Shown: positions 21,087-31,449 of the stretch, one piece after another
Position numbering within the stretch: the stretch's first letter is position 1
Layout: each line of letters opens with the position of its first letter
Source of the DNA: Enoplolaimus lenunculus
Taxonomy: Eukaryota > Nematoda > Enoplea > Enoplida > Thoracostomopsidae
Direction of reading: 5' to 3'
Length of the DNA: 64,000 bases
NCBI GenBank assembly: GCA_030248215.1
Contig: JASANG010003456.1
Location: forward strand, 1 to 64,000
The notes under the pieces: generated by a model
Told to the model about the DNA's origin: nothing
The model's input: the letters and a program-made list of their open reading frames with translations, nothing else
Database searches by the model: none
Made by a program: the position numbers and the translations under genes

Positions 21087-22144
21087 GGCCAATGTTACTT
21101 TAAAGGCCGTCCCATTTTCCCGAGACAGAAATGTACCAGGAGTACCCGGCCCATTTTCCCGGGACAGCAATGTACCAGGAGTACATTCAAAAAATATAAT
21201 TGGGACAGCGGTACAGTTGGGACAGATGGGACAGATGGGACAGATGGGGCAGTTGGGATAGATGGGACAGCGGGACAGTTGGGACAGATGGGACAGATGG
21301 GACAGTTGGGACACTTGGAACACTTGGGACAGATGGGGCACTTTGGACAGATGGACAGTTGGGACAGATGAGACAGTTGGGACAGACGGGACAGATGGGA
21401 CAGATGGGACAGTTGGACAAATGGGAAAGTTGGGACAGATGAGACAGATGGGACAGTTGGGACAGTTTGGACAGATGGTACAGATGGGACAGTTGGGACA
21501 CTTGGGACAGATGGGACAGATGGGACAGTTGGAGAGATGGGACAGTTGGGACAGATGGGACAGTTGGGACAAACGGGACAGATGGGACAGATGGGACAGT
21601 TGGGACAGATGGGACAGTTGGGACAAACGGGACAGGTGGGACCGTTGGGACAGATGGGACAGATGGGACAGTTGGGACAGTTAGGACAGATGGGACATTT
21701 GGGACAGATGGGACAGTTGGACAAATGGGAAAGTTGGACAAATGGGAAAGTTGAGACAGATGGGACAGTTGGGACAGATGGGACAGATGGGACAGTTGGG
21801 ACAGATGGGACAGTTGGGACAAACGGGACAGGTGGGACCGTTGGGACAGATGGGACAGATGGGACAGTTGGGACAGTTAGGACAGATGGGACATTTGGGA
21901 CAGATGGGACAGTTGGACAAATGGGAAAGTTGGACAAATGGGAAAGTTGAGACAGATGGGACAGTTGGGACAGATGAGACAGCTGGGACAGATGAGACAG
22001 ATGGGACAGTTGGGACATTTTGGACAGATAGGACAGTTGGAGAGATGGGACAGTTGGGACAGATGGGACAAATGGGACAGCTGGTGCACTCCGGGTATAT
22101 TTGTGTCCCGGGAAATTGGGACGGCCTTTATAGTAACATGGGTC
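21087..22144. mobile_element. Inverted-repeat element carrying a minisatellite
   Basis: Left arm ATGTTACTTTAAAGGCCGTC (from 21092) and right arm (to 22139) are inverted copies matching at about 36 of 40 positions. Outside them GCATTTTC occurs at 21079-21086 and 22145-22152, a possible 8-bp target duplication. Nearly the whole interior is a 10-bp-unit tandem array. A small relative with similar TATGTTACTTTAAGG ends lies at 28428-28565. Confidence 0.6.
21200..22090. repeat. Minisatellite of GGGACAGATG / GGGACAGTTG 10-bp units
   Basis: About 90 near-perfect 10-bp units alternate between GGGACAGATG and GGGACAGTTG, with variants such as GGGACAAACG and GGACAAATGGGAAAGTT. A higher-order duplication with a 196-bp shift is visible: the block starting GGACAAACGG at 21621 recurs at 21817. 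All six frames stay open over long stretches because the unit lacks stops. These frames are artefacts of the repeat and not genes. Confidence 0.97.
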
Positions 22145-22152
22145 GCATTTTC

Positions 22153-23615
22153 AATCTCATTCCACTTTACTTTTAGGGCCGTTCCGTTAATATCTGGTAT
22201 TACTGAAAAATAGTAAGTAGACTAAAAACGAATAACAGTTTCAAGAATGAGTTTTTGCCTACAAAATTGAGGCATGCAATGCAAATATTCATCGGGATTT
22301 TTAAAATTTTAAAGAAGAATAGTGGTTGCACCGAAATTTTTAAGATTTTTGGCCAATTTAACTTTGAGGGGCGTAACACTTGATTAAATGTATTCCTAAT
22401 CCTAAGCCTGTGCCAAAGCGTTGCTGAAATGAGTTGCTAAGCCTAAGCTTAAGCCTAAGCCTGAGCAAAAAAGTGTAATCTTGAATCTAAACCTACTCTT
22501 TTATAGACCCACCAAAATGGAAATGGTTATCCGGTTACACCCCTACCAGGACTGTTACCAGCATTTTATTTTGCCTGAATATGACATCGAGTACAATTAT
22601 TTGCAGAGTGACAACTTCAAAGATAAGTTTTTGTTGAGTATAGAACTTCGAAAATGGATCCTTGCATTGATAGCATTGCTTTTAACAATTTTTCAATTGT
22701 TTTTTTTTACTTTTAGGAGTAAGCAGATTAAGTTTTAATATTTTGAAATGAATGTAGCATCTATTGCAAGCTGTTTTTAATACGAAATCTTGTTTCAATA
22801 CGGAATCTTTTCAGACAGAGATTACTATGTATTTAATATATTGATACGAATATTTACAAAAAAAGAGTTGACTTAACTAAATATATCCCTTATGCAGCTG
22901 TAACTTTATAGTAAGAGGGTTTCGATAAAGATTTGTCAGGTAAATTTATATTATTAGAACTCGGTATTATTTTTATGGCTCTCATCCTCACTATTCAGTG
23001 AGAAAAAATGACTAGGAAATGCACATTTGTGGAAACCTTCGCTTTGTCAATCTTATTAAGTCTCTCTTCTGACAAGTCAAAGGATAACATAAGTCAGAGG
23101 TTGAATTAATTTGTGTCTCTATAACATAATCAAGCACTATTACGTTGAAACTGCGGCCAAAACGTTGACGGTGGTCGTTTCAGCTTTAAAATACAGATGG
23201 CGTTTTGAAATAAGGTTCTTGTTATGTTGTTTTATTTTTGCAGGGTTAATCTCTTGGCTAATGCACTTTTATTTTAATCACGTGTTTTGAGCAAATGAAA
23301 GTTCATGTTAAATGTAACAAAGCAAACAACTGGAATAATATTGCGATTGTATCAAATTTTGGTTTGGTTGACAAATTACTTCCTTTTGGCTGTGATAATA
23401 GTTCAGCCATCAGTCTTTAAATTTTCTTACATCGGTGTTAGTCATGTAAGAACCGGGACTTCCAACGTTTTTATTATTAAGCAGCTGGAAAAGCGAGTTA
23501 CGTGTGGTTTCGAACTAATCGGATTTGGAAAACGAATGATCTGAATATATTGCAATGTTAACAGTCCGATAAGCCATCAGCAGCGTTCCCAACCAACAAC
23601 GCCAAGGAACTGTTA
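22153..23615. other. Intergenic stretch with degenerate repeats
   Basis: Nothing gene-like is supported. Around 22395-22470 are degenerate CCTAAG repeats. The following TGTAATCTTGAATCTAAACC segment also resembles the core of the small element at 28428-28565, so this is probably an old relative of it. The remainder is AT-rich without recognisable coding. Confidence 0.4.
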
Positions 23616-23623
23616 CATATAAG

Positions 23624-24025
23624 CAGGGTGCAACCGGAATTCCGGTTCCGGTTCCGGCAATTTTTCACCTTCTGGTTCCGGTTCCGGTTCCGGTAAATTT
23701 TTACCGGATTTAAAAATTCCGGTATTATAATTTGGCCGTTTTCTTAACTTTGCTAATTTTTAAGAATCTCTTTTGACAGCCACTTGTACTCCGAATATAA
23801 GCCATTGATGGTGGATTTCACTTCAGTCGATGATGAAAATCTAAAATACAGCAAATAAAATAAATACCTATGTTCGACTAAGGTTATTTCACAAATAATA
23901 GAGCAAAAATAAGATTAAAATGAAATTTTTGGTGAAATGCATTTTTCATTTTCCGGTTCCGGTTCCGGTAAAATTTTCAAATTCCGGTTCCGGTTCCGGT
24001 AAATTGTAATTCCGGTTGCACCCTG
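23624..24025. mobile_element. hAT MITE with CCGGTT subrepeats, upstream of MLX
   Basis: A 402-bp copy of the family at 11444-11840, with 8-bp duplication CATATAAG (23616-23623 and 24026-24033). It ends about 250 bp before the MLX start codon, so it lies in or next to the MLX promoter or 5' leader. Confidence 0.92.
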
Positions 24026-24279
24026 CATATAAGTAAACGCATAAGTAGTGCCCAAGATATTTAAAGCATAGATTAACACAACATCCTACTACTGTGCAGG
24101 TTCTGATAAAATAACTGACCGCAGAGCTGCATAAGTTTACTTACTGTATAACATGTATGATACTTTATTGGTCATTATGAAAGTGTTTGCTTTAGACTAC
24201 ATTATTGAGCACTTGTTTATACCATAATGGTTGATAGATGACAATAGTTGTTTCGTTTGGTCATTTTGACAAATTCACA

Positions 24280-26722
24280 ATGTCAGACGCTGAACCAGTG
24301 GACAAAAATTTGTTATCAGATTCAGCTGATAGCTCGACAGATGACCGAAAACGCCAAGTACACCTGAAATGTGAACAACACCGTCGAGAGGCAATCAAGG
24401 TAACCAGCTTGTACTTAATGGCTTTATTGTATAGGAAGACTAAGCATTGTACATAAAAAGTAACATTGTAAATATGAGCCTATGATTATTGTAAACTTGT
24501 TACGGTTTTGCCCAAGTCTGTTCTAGTAAAGTTCCACTCAAAGCGTTGTTGGTAACTATTTTTATTTCAGCATGGCTACGATGAGCTAAAAGAATTGCTT
24601 CCATCGGATTTAGCACCACGTGGTTGTAAACTCACTAATGCAAGTATTTTATTTAAAAGTACGTGTTGCAAATTATGTTTGTCAACTTGCATTACTGTCG
24701 CGGAGGTCCGAAGCCGTCGCAGTGAGAATTTTTGTCGCTTTGGGAAAACGTCTGTCGTTGAAAAATTAATGCGTACTTGTTGGCAAGATATGACAACATA
24801 ACCTGAAATACTAGAGCTGAATAATACAACTTCCGGTATCTGGAGTGTGCAAGGGTTATAGCGTTTAATTATTTTTCCTAGCAGCTTATCGCCTACAATG
24901 TTATGCTAGAAGTCATTGGTATTTATTTCAGCCGCAGAATACGTCCAAATGCTTCAAGACGAAGAGTCTAAAAATAAGGCTGAATTGTCAAAGTTAAAGG
25001 CGCAAAGTGTTGCACTGGAAATCATATGCAGGTGAGTACAGCAGTGTAGCTTACTGTTTACATTATTTGTAATGCTACAGTCAGTCAAAGGAAAACAAAT
25101 ATTTATATATTTGTAAAGCTGAAACAAGAGTGATTTGGTGATGTTTATAAACAGTAGTGGAATCTTGATGCACTAGACATACTGCGTATAAACATGGTAA
25201 AATATATTTGCTGACTTAGTGTTTCAAGATGACAGGGTAATAGATATTACAATTAGCTAGCAAAGATAACATTTTTGCGTGCTTTTTGATTGATTATCTT
25301 CATGCGTAAGATTTTTCTAGAAATTACGAAGATTTGCTCAATCGGAACGCAAATTGCGGTGAAGTTAGTTCTTCCGATGCTAGCGTAGTGCACAATAAAT
25401 TTATGATTGTAAGTCAAAATAGATGGGAAATTTTTGCAATAGTTTTAGTAGAAGGTAAGCTTCTGCTGTAACAGTAAATGTTTTCTAACTAGTAAACTTG
25501 CCGTTGCATACTGCGCTATGGTATGCTACGTTGATTTTGCGTTAGTTTTCAAGATTGATTTTGGTGGATGATTGAATGAATTGTTTTTACGTAAAGTTAA
25601 AGATTTGTGATGTTCAGATAGTATTAGACCAGTCGTAGTGGGACTACATTTATTGAGCGAAGCTCGAACACACGTAAGCAATTAAGGTAATATGCAAATT
25701 AGTTATTAGCTAACTATTCATTTATCGGTTTTGGAGGTTGTAAGCAATTTGCTCAGATTCCTCGCACCCAAAAACCCTTCAGCCACCCTATAATTTTTGG
25801 AATAATTTAAAAATAAAATCCTAATTTTGTCTTGTCAATTAAGCTAATATGCAAATTAACTATTAGCTAACTATTCAATTATCGGTTTTGGAGGTTTGTA
25901 AACAATTTATTCAGATTTCTCGCACCCAAAAACCTTCAGTGAACCCTAAAAATTATTGAAATAATTTAAAAAGTCCTAGTTTTGTCTTGTCAATTAAGCT
26001 ATTATGCAAATTAGTTATTAGCTAACTATTCAATTATCGGTTTTAGATGTTTATGAACTATTTATTCAAATTCCTTGCACCTAAAAACCCTTTAGTGCTG
26101 AAATTATATTGCTTTTAACCTTAATAATTGTGAAATATTGTAAAAAGTCCTAGTTTAGGCTTATAACCTTGCTAATGTGCAAATTATCCATTAGCTAACA
26201 ACTCAATTATCAGTTTTAGAGGTTTGTAAACAGTCTACGGAGATTTCTTGCACCCAAAACCCTTTAATGCTAAAATTAGATTGCTTCTAACTGAAATAAT
26301 TACTGAAATATTGTGGAATGTACTAATTTAGGCTTAATTAATTATGCAAATTAGCCTGTAGCTAATAAACGGCTCCAAATTTTAAAACCCCAATGCGAGG
26401 TTAACACCCCAGGATTATTGGCTTTCAAACAAAAAAAAGTTTATCAAAGTCGGTTCAGCCGTTCCTGAGATTCTTTTCGGACGGACACACGGACGGACGG
26501 ACATCCACCTTTCGACCCCCAAGTACAAAACATAAAACGCTTCGCGAAACTCCGAGCTTCGCTCGGAGTTTCGCTTCGCTCAATAATGAAAGTTTCATTT
26601 TAAAGCTACGAGCAATCCTAGATCATTGGTTTTCGACGTTTCAACAGCATTTACAAACTGATTCGTACGCCAGTTTGATTTCGTCCCTGCTCACATGGGT
26701 GGAATTGACAGAAAATTATACG
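24280..26722 (+). CDS. MLX: MLX, MAX-like bHLH-zipper transcription factor (five exons; last part unresolved)
   Basis: MLX dimerises with MondoA/ChREBP or MAD-type partners and binds E-box or carbohydrate-response elements. Exons are 24280-24399, 24571-24658, 24932-25031, 25321-25408 and 26606-26722. All have GT-AG borders and join in phase to 171 codons. The basic region keeps the His-Glu-Arg triad (VHLKCEQHRRE). Helix 2 and zipper follow (TAEYVQMLQDEESKN), then the NYEDLL motif that marks MLX rather than MAX, and the dimerisation/cytoplasmic-retention tail (ILDHWFSTFQQ, LLTWVELTENY). An in-frame ATG also lies at 24238. Intron 4 holds a ~1-kb repeat ending 21 bases before exon 5. After exon 5, a 48-bp intron would give a stop at 26798-26800 (180 codons in all), but other endings are possible. 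Confidence 0.85.
25629..26584 (+). repeat. Monomer-array interspersed repeat, copy 2, in MLX intron 4
   Basis: Same family as 306-1265, here in forward orientation from CCAGTCGTAGTGGGAC to CGCTTCGCTCAAT. About five monomers of 155-170 bp are visible, four of which keep ATGCAAAT. The 3' hairpin TCCGAGCTTCGCTCGGA is perfect. It lies within MLX intron 4 and supplies almost all sequence immediately upstream of the exon 5 acceptor. Confidence 0.85.
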
Positions 26723-27211
26723 GTAAATTCAAATATTGGTGCAAACTGATTGGATTTTAATATTTTGCAGACACGTTATCAGGGGTTGAAATTGATTTAG
26801 ATAGCGTTTCGGGACAAACGGTGTTTATATTTCCTGTTCCATTGTGGAAATCTGGTATTGGAGGGCTGTGCTGAAAATATCGGATCAGGACATGGCTTCT
26901 GTAATTTAACTTTTGTTTCATAAATTAAAAACGCAGTTATACGTTACATACAGATTCCTTCCGTGGTTTGGAGCTGATATTATGACATCAATTTTCGTGA
27001 TTATACAAGTTTTGTTTTTCCAAGTTTTCGTTTGTTGGTATTTGTTTGCGAAAGGTTTCAACGTTCATTGGTCGTGTTATTTCAATGAGGTACATAATTT
27101 TCTATATTTTTTATATTGGTTTGTTTCAGGAGTTGCCTAATAGATTAGCCGTAGCGGCCTCTAATATTCAAGAAGCTGAGCTGAAAACGTTTCAACAGCT
27201 ATGAACTATGC
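26723..27211 (+). other. Candidate 3' exons of MLX
   Basis: Three endings can be drawn after exon 5. (1) Acceptor at 26770 gives nine codons and TAG. (2) A phase-0 segment 26937-27089 (acceptor AACGCAG, donor GAGGTACAT) joins in frame to 27130-27204, which ends LKTFQQL and TGA. (3) A frame around 26913-26936 reads LFHKLKTQLY, very like the vertebrate MLX end (LHQLKNQLY, from memory), but an in-frame TAA lies just before it and no AG acceptor is placed to avoid it. Transcript data are needed to choose. Confidence 0.35.
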
Positions 27212-28285
27212 TGGAGATTGAAATACATTTATATTTTGTGTGACCACAAAGTTTGAGCTTTGCAAAATTGTCGCTGAGTTGTTTCTGATATAATTTACAA
27301 CATTGTTTGTGCCCGCCGGTGATAATTATGTATGTTGTGTTGTTTTCCTGTTGCTTCATTTTTGTTGTGGTAAATTTTGCTGTTCACTAAGACTGGCATA
27401 TCAGTTGTCTTGGCTATATCGAGAACTGGCAAGTGTTAATGGATATTAAAAATAACACACGCGCTTCTAATTTTAAGTATGCGGATTGGAGCATATCTGC
27501 GGAAAACCAGTATAATATAGTTGATATCATCTAGAACTAATCTTGTGTAGAAATCTAGCAGAATATCTAGTATTTTCCTAACTGAAACAGACATCGATTT
27601 TTGTAGAAAATTGATATCTGGTTGCATCCTACCAACTACGATAGGGTTTTAGACAAACTATAACCAACTTTCGGTAGGTAATACATTAGAACCGGATAGG
27701 GGTGTAAATTCCAAAATTAATGAAGAGATTGGTGTGTTATTAAGAAAAATGCTGTTTGAATTTTATTTTGTACTATTTCGGTGCTTTTGGTTCATTGTTT
27801 ACTATTTATATATAAGGCGCATGTTACTGTTAGGATTTCCCGTTTCCGGCTTTGCTGCCATAGAGCAAACAAACTATTTTTGTTTAAATTCGTATTGGAT
27901 TTAATTATCTGTTTTCCAAGCGTCCAAGAGTAACATTTGCCGATTATAGCATCGTGCATTTTGATGTGCGCTTTCTTTGCTTGCTCAAATTAAAATTCAT
28001 TTCAGCTGAATTTTTATTTCAGCTGACTATACGATCTGTGTATAACTCCGTGCAAATATATCTAATATTGCACACAACAGCTATTTGGTCTTAATTAGCC
28101 GTCAAATAGATTTAAATGAATTGAGCAAACGTGCAGCGAGCTTATTTAGCATATTTTTCAATAAACATATGATAAATTATGGAGTGTGGCACAAATTGAA
28201 AATTTTAGCAATACACGCTCGGACAGTTTTAGATAAATAAGTTCGAATAATATAGCAGTTTTTCTTAAATTTTCCAACGCGAAAA
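27212..28285. other. Intergenic stretch downstream of MLX
   Basis: AT-rich sequence without a supported gene, RNA or clear repeat. It may hold the 3' untranslated region and polyadenylation site of MLX at its left end. Confidence 0.35.
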
Positions 28286-28409
28286 AAATTTCAATACCGA
28301 AAATACCGGAAAATTCCAGTGAAAAAATACCGGATTTGTTACCGGAACCGGATAGTGAAAAAAATTACCGGATTTCCCTACCGGAACCGGAATTCCGGTT
28401 GCACCCTGC
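28286..28409. mobile_element. Truncated hAT MITE of the CCGGTT type
   Basis: Only one end is clear: GGTTGCACCCTG at 28398-28409, preceded by ACCGGAACCGGAATTCCGG blocks and a diverged ATACCGGA-rich part. No partner end or target duplication was found, so this is an older fragment or a diverged subfamily. A similar ACCGGAACCGG fragment lies at about 55110-55190. Confidence 0.6.
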
Positions 28410-28427
28410 GACCGAACTATCAAAGGA

Positions 28428-28565
28428 CTATGTTACTTTAAGGTTCGTACTTAGTAAATTAAGAGTATTTTCAAGCCTAAACCTAAGCAAAAAATGTCAC
28501 CTAGAATCTAAGCCTACTATTTTATAAATCCACCAGAAACCTGGACGCCCCTTAAAGTAACATAG
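28428..28565. mobile_element. Small MITE with TATGTTACTTTAAGG ends
   Basis: A 138-bp element has perfect 16-bp inverted ends CTATGTTACTTTAAGG / CCTTAAAGTAACATAG. The core contains CCTAAACCTAAGC-type sequence. The ends resemble the arms of the minisatellite element at 21087-22144, suggesting one family. Confidence 0.55.
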
Positions 28566-29143
28566 GCCTATTAGGAATGGGCGGCCTCGGTCTCAGCAAG
28601 TCTTGGGTTTTGGATGGTCTCAGTCTCGTTTTTTGTCAGACGCGGTTCTTTGCAAACCGAGACCAGAGATGAAAAAGCGATAAGCAATCACAAAAATTTC
28701 CTTGGATCGCAGCTTTGGTCCGAAAGTATTTGCGTATTTGGTCTACCAACACAGACAGCGAACGATTGTGGAGCACCGCTACCTGGTTATACGGCGATTT
28801 GAGAAATAGAATGATACTTCCGATTATCTAAAATTCTTTTTTTGAAAGGAAACACACTGACTATTGTGACAAAGCACAAGTTCTATTTTAGCGTGTAAAA
28901 CATTTATAGCATCGTGTAAAAATATGAGTCATTCGCATCAATAACGTTTACGCAATGTTAAAAATTCTCCAGTCTATTCCGCTTGACAGTGATCAAAAAC
29001 AACGCTATAGCGTTGAGTTTGTGTTGTACTAAGTGCTTTAAAACAGTGCGATTTGTCCCGAGCCTTTTCGAAGGGTATGCGGATTGTTGCTAAAGTGAAA
29101 AATAAAGTAACAAATAAAGTTAGGCGGCGATTTATATGTTTAA

Positions 29144-31346
29144 CCCTCAACGGCCCGGCAAAATTTTCACCTTAATCAGCCCAACGGTCTACATATGTAG
29201 ACAACACAACTAGCGTTAGTTTTGGCTTATCTCAGGGTGCTCTCCTCCTTTAACTGGCTTGAGACAGTCAGAACTAGTGTTCTGGCGGAGTTCCACCCGC
29301 TCCCCGTCCAGCCTCCCACTGCGGGCGCGTTGTCCAGTTAAGCACAGTCGTTGCACGTTATGGTGCGATTCATGTGGTCCTTGCACGCTCGTTTTCCACA
29401 TGACGAACAGCTCAATCTCGTAGATTTGCGACTACTTGTGACCTGACATTTGGTCGGTTTACCAGATGTAGAAGGTTCGTTTCGCTTTTGAGGCAGCCCG
29501 TAAGCCATAAATGAATCCTTTGATTTTGCGTAAATTTTTTCACTACTGTAACGTTTGGTCATATTGTCTTGCGCTAGTTGTTCGGCTACTTTTTTCATGA
29601 AAACATTGCGTGACTTTTGATATCCGTTCAGTTTCATGACAATGAATGCGTTGTGCAACGCAATATCAATCATATTGAAAACGCAGACTAGAGGATAACG
29701 ATTCGTTTTGCGTTTGCAGGTAAAATCATCAATGCAAGAGTCCATTACATCAACCCCGCCTTTTCCCAAATTATAATCCAAGATAACTGCTGGTTTTTTG
29801 TCCTCTCTGCTGGTGCAAACTTCGTTTTTCACATGAACTGAACTTAGTAATAGCACATTTTTATTTTTCTTTGGACAATAAGACGCCAACATTATGCGGT
29901 TATTGTGGTCCCATAAAAATCGGGTGCTATAGACCTCTTGTTCTTTTGTTGACTTTAGCACCGGAGGTACGCTGCGGCGATTTGCCATTATTGTGCCTGT
30001 GCACGTTAGCCCACTTTGTAATAGGTCCACAGCCAATTCATGGGATGTGAAATAGCGGTCCATGAAAATGTTTCGCTGAGTGTTACAGTATGGTTGAATA
30101 AGATCCATTACGATGCGTTTAGCAAGCCCTACGGCCCGTTCGCCTTCACGCCCTGTATAAATATTTCCTTTTAGGGCATATCCATTCCGAGCATCGCAAA
30201 GCCAGAATATTTTTACGCCGTACTTAGCAGGTTTCGCCGGCATGTACGCTCGCCCCGGTGCATATTCTCTATACCCGTAGAGCTGTTCATCTACTGTAAG
30301 TGATTCGGACGGTATATAATGAAGACGTAAGTTGGACTGAAATAGGTCCCAAACATCTCGTATAGCAGCCATTTTGTCACTTTTTTGACGCTCCCGGCGA
30401 GTCAGTTTGTTGTCGAATGTTACCTTTTTCAGCAACTGTTTCATTCTGTTTTTTGACAGCGCGCAGCGGTAAAAGGGCCTGCTGTCGTTTTTGGTGAATA
30501 GTGAAGCCACTGGTGACATGTTATCGCGATCTGCACCAGCTCTGATTACCACCCCAAGCCAAGCTTTCAGCTCGCACATTGGTAGCGTCGAAAAATTGCG
30601 CGCCCGCAGTCGCCTACTAGTGAGTCGCTGAATTGTATGTAAAATGGGCTCGTTTATATAGTGATAAAATGCTTGTGACTCTGTTGTAGGGTTTACTGCA
30701 GTGCCTTCGCGAAAGCGAATTATATTTCTAGCTAACACACGGACAGGCGGTGTTGTAGAATGCCACTCAACACCCGTCGCTGACAAAAACACATTACTTC
30801 CACTAGAAGTCTCGTCCATATCGCTCAACTCACTACTAGATGCGTCCGATTGTTTTTGTAATTCACCATCACTATCTTGCTCATAAATAGCAGCCTCTTC
30901 ACTACTGCATTGACCTAACTCAACTGATTCGGAGTCGTCATTTGAACTATTGTCGTCCGGTTTGTCATCTTCTGTCTCTGAATCACTTGGTTCTAATACA
31001 CGTCGTACGACCTCAGTCAAAGATAATTTATGCAAACCTGACATTTCCCTGACTTTACCTCACCATACAAAACCGTGTGTAAGAACAAAACGTTCCAATT
31101 CTTGTCAAAACTCAAACTATGATCAAATCAACATCTGTCTACATATGTAGACGGTCGGGTTATATAGGTATATGACTCACTGTACAGCAAACTTTTGTTC
31201 CCACAATGCTATAAGTTTTTTATACTACTATAACAGAATAATTATCGATGGAAATTAAACAATAGATTCTTAACTATAGCACCTGCCGAACAATCAATTG
31301 TCGAACTGGTTATGTCTACATATGTAGACTGTCGGGCCATTGAGGG
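29144..31346 (-). mobile_element. piggyBac transposon copy 2 (2203 bp), looks whole
   Basis: TTAA duplications at 29140-29143 and 31347-31350 bracket ends CCCTCAACGGCCCG and CGGGCCATTGAGGG. Length equals copy 1 exactly. Three GTCTACATATGTAGAC palindromes occur at 29187, 31137 and 31314. The transposase frame is open. With intact ends and an intact gene this could be an active element. Confidence 0.97.
29338..31044 (-). CDS. piggyBac transposase, intact 568 codons
   Basis: The enzyme cuts and pastes the element at TTAA sites without footprint. The N-terminus is acidic and Ser-rich (SDSETEDDKPDDNSSNDDSE), as in many piggyBac transposases. The DDE/D core holds Asp at about 252 (SLTVDEQLYGYRE), about 329 (NIFMDRYFTSHE) and about 432 (GKGGVDVMDSC). 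The C-terminus is a Cys/His-rich finger (CSSCGKRACKDHMNRTITCN) used for end binding. Start choice: the first Met (MSGLHKLSL) is about 300 bp inside the transposon end, leaving a normal leader. No intron is needed. Copy 1 differs by one nonsense and very few other changes. Domestication is unlikely because the ends are intact. Confidence 0.95.
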   Translation of the reverse strand: MSGLHKLSLTEVVRRVLEPSDSETEDDKPDDNSSNDDSESVELGQCSSEEAAIYEQDSDGELQKQSDASSSELSDMDETSSGSNVFLSATGVEWHSTTPPVRVLARNIIRFREGTAVNPTTESQAFYHYINEPILHTIQRLTSRRLRARNFSTLPMCELKAWLGVVIRAGADRDNMSPVASLFTKNDSRPFYRCALSKNRMKQLLKKVTFDNKLTRRERQKSDKMAAIRDVWDLFQSNLRLHYIPSESLTVDEQLYGYREYAPGRAYMPAKPAKYGVKIFWLCDARNGYALKGNIYTGREGERAVGLAKRIVMDLIQPYCNTQRNIFMDRYFTSHELAVDLLQSGLTCTGTIMANRRSVPPVLKSTKEQEVYSTRFLWDHNNRIMLASYCPKKNKNVLLLSSVHVKNEVCTSREDKKPAVILDYNLGKGGVDVMDSCIDDFTCKRKTNRYPLVCVFNMIDIALHNAFIVMKLNGYQKSRNVFMKKVAEQLAQDNMTKRYSSEKIYAKSKDSFMAYGLPQKRNEPSTSGKPTKCQVTSSRKSTRLSCSSCGKRACKDHMNRTITCNDCA

Positions 31347-31449
31347 TTAATTGTATGAAACGGCAATTCAGAACAGATAAAAATATTCAAAATTGTCCCA
31401 GACCGAGACCAAAAGTCTCGGGTTTATGACCGAGACCGCCCGGCCCTGC

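Larger units (their letters stand above)
28571..31446. mobile_element. hAT relic split by piggyBac copy 2
   Basis: Left part 28571-29139 starts GGAATGGGCGGCCTCGGTCT. Right part 31351-31446 ends CCGAGACCGCCCGGCCCTG, giving matching inverted ends. The left part keeps a frame around 28740-28815 reading STNTDSERLWSTAT and LRNRM, the hAT transposase C-terminal dimerisation motif (typically TS..SERLFS.AG...RNRL). So this is an internally deleted hAT element of about 670 bp with a transposase remnant. Homologous copy at 37813-38535. Confidence 0.7.

Noticed and set aside
21054-22213. Many long overlapping frames on both strands (Ser-Gln-Leu, Cys-Pro-Ile and Gly-Gln-Met repeats)
   Set aside because: They are all readings of the stop-free 10-bp minisatellite, with open frames on both strands at once.
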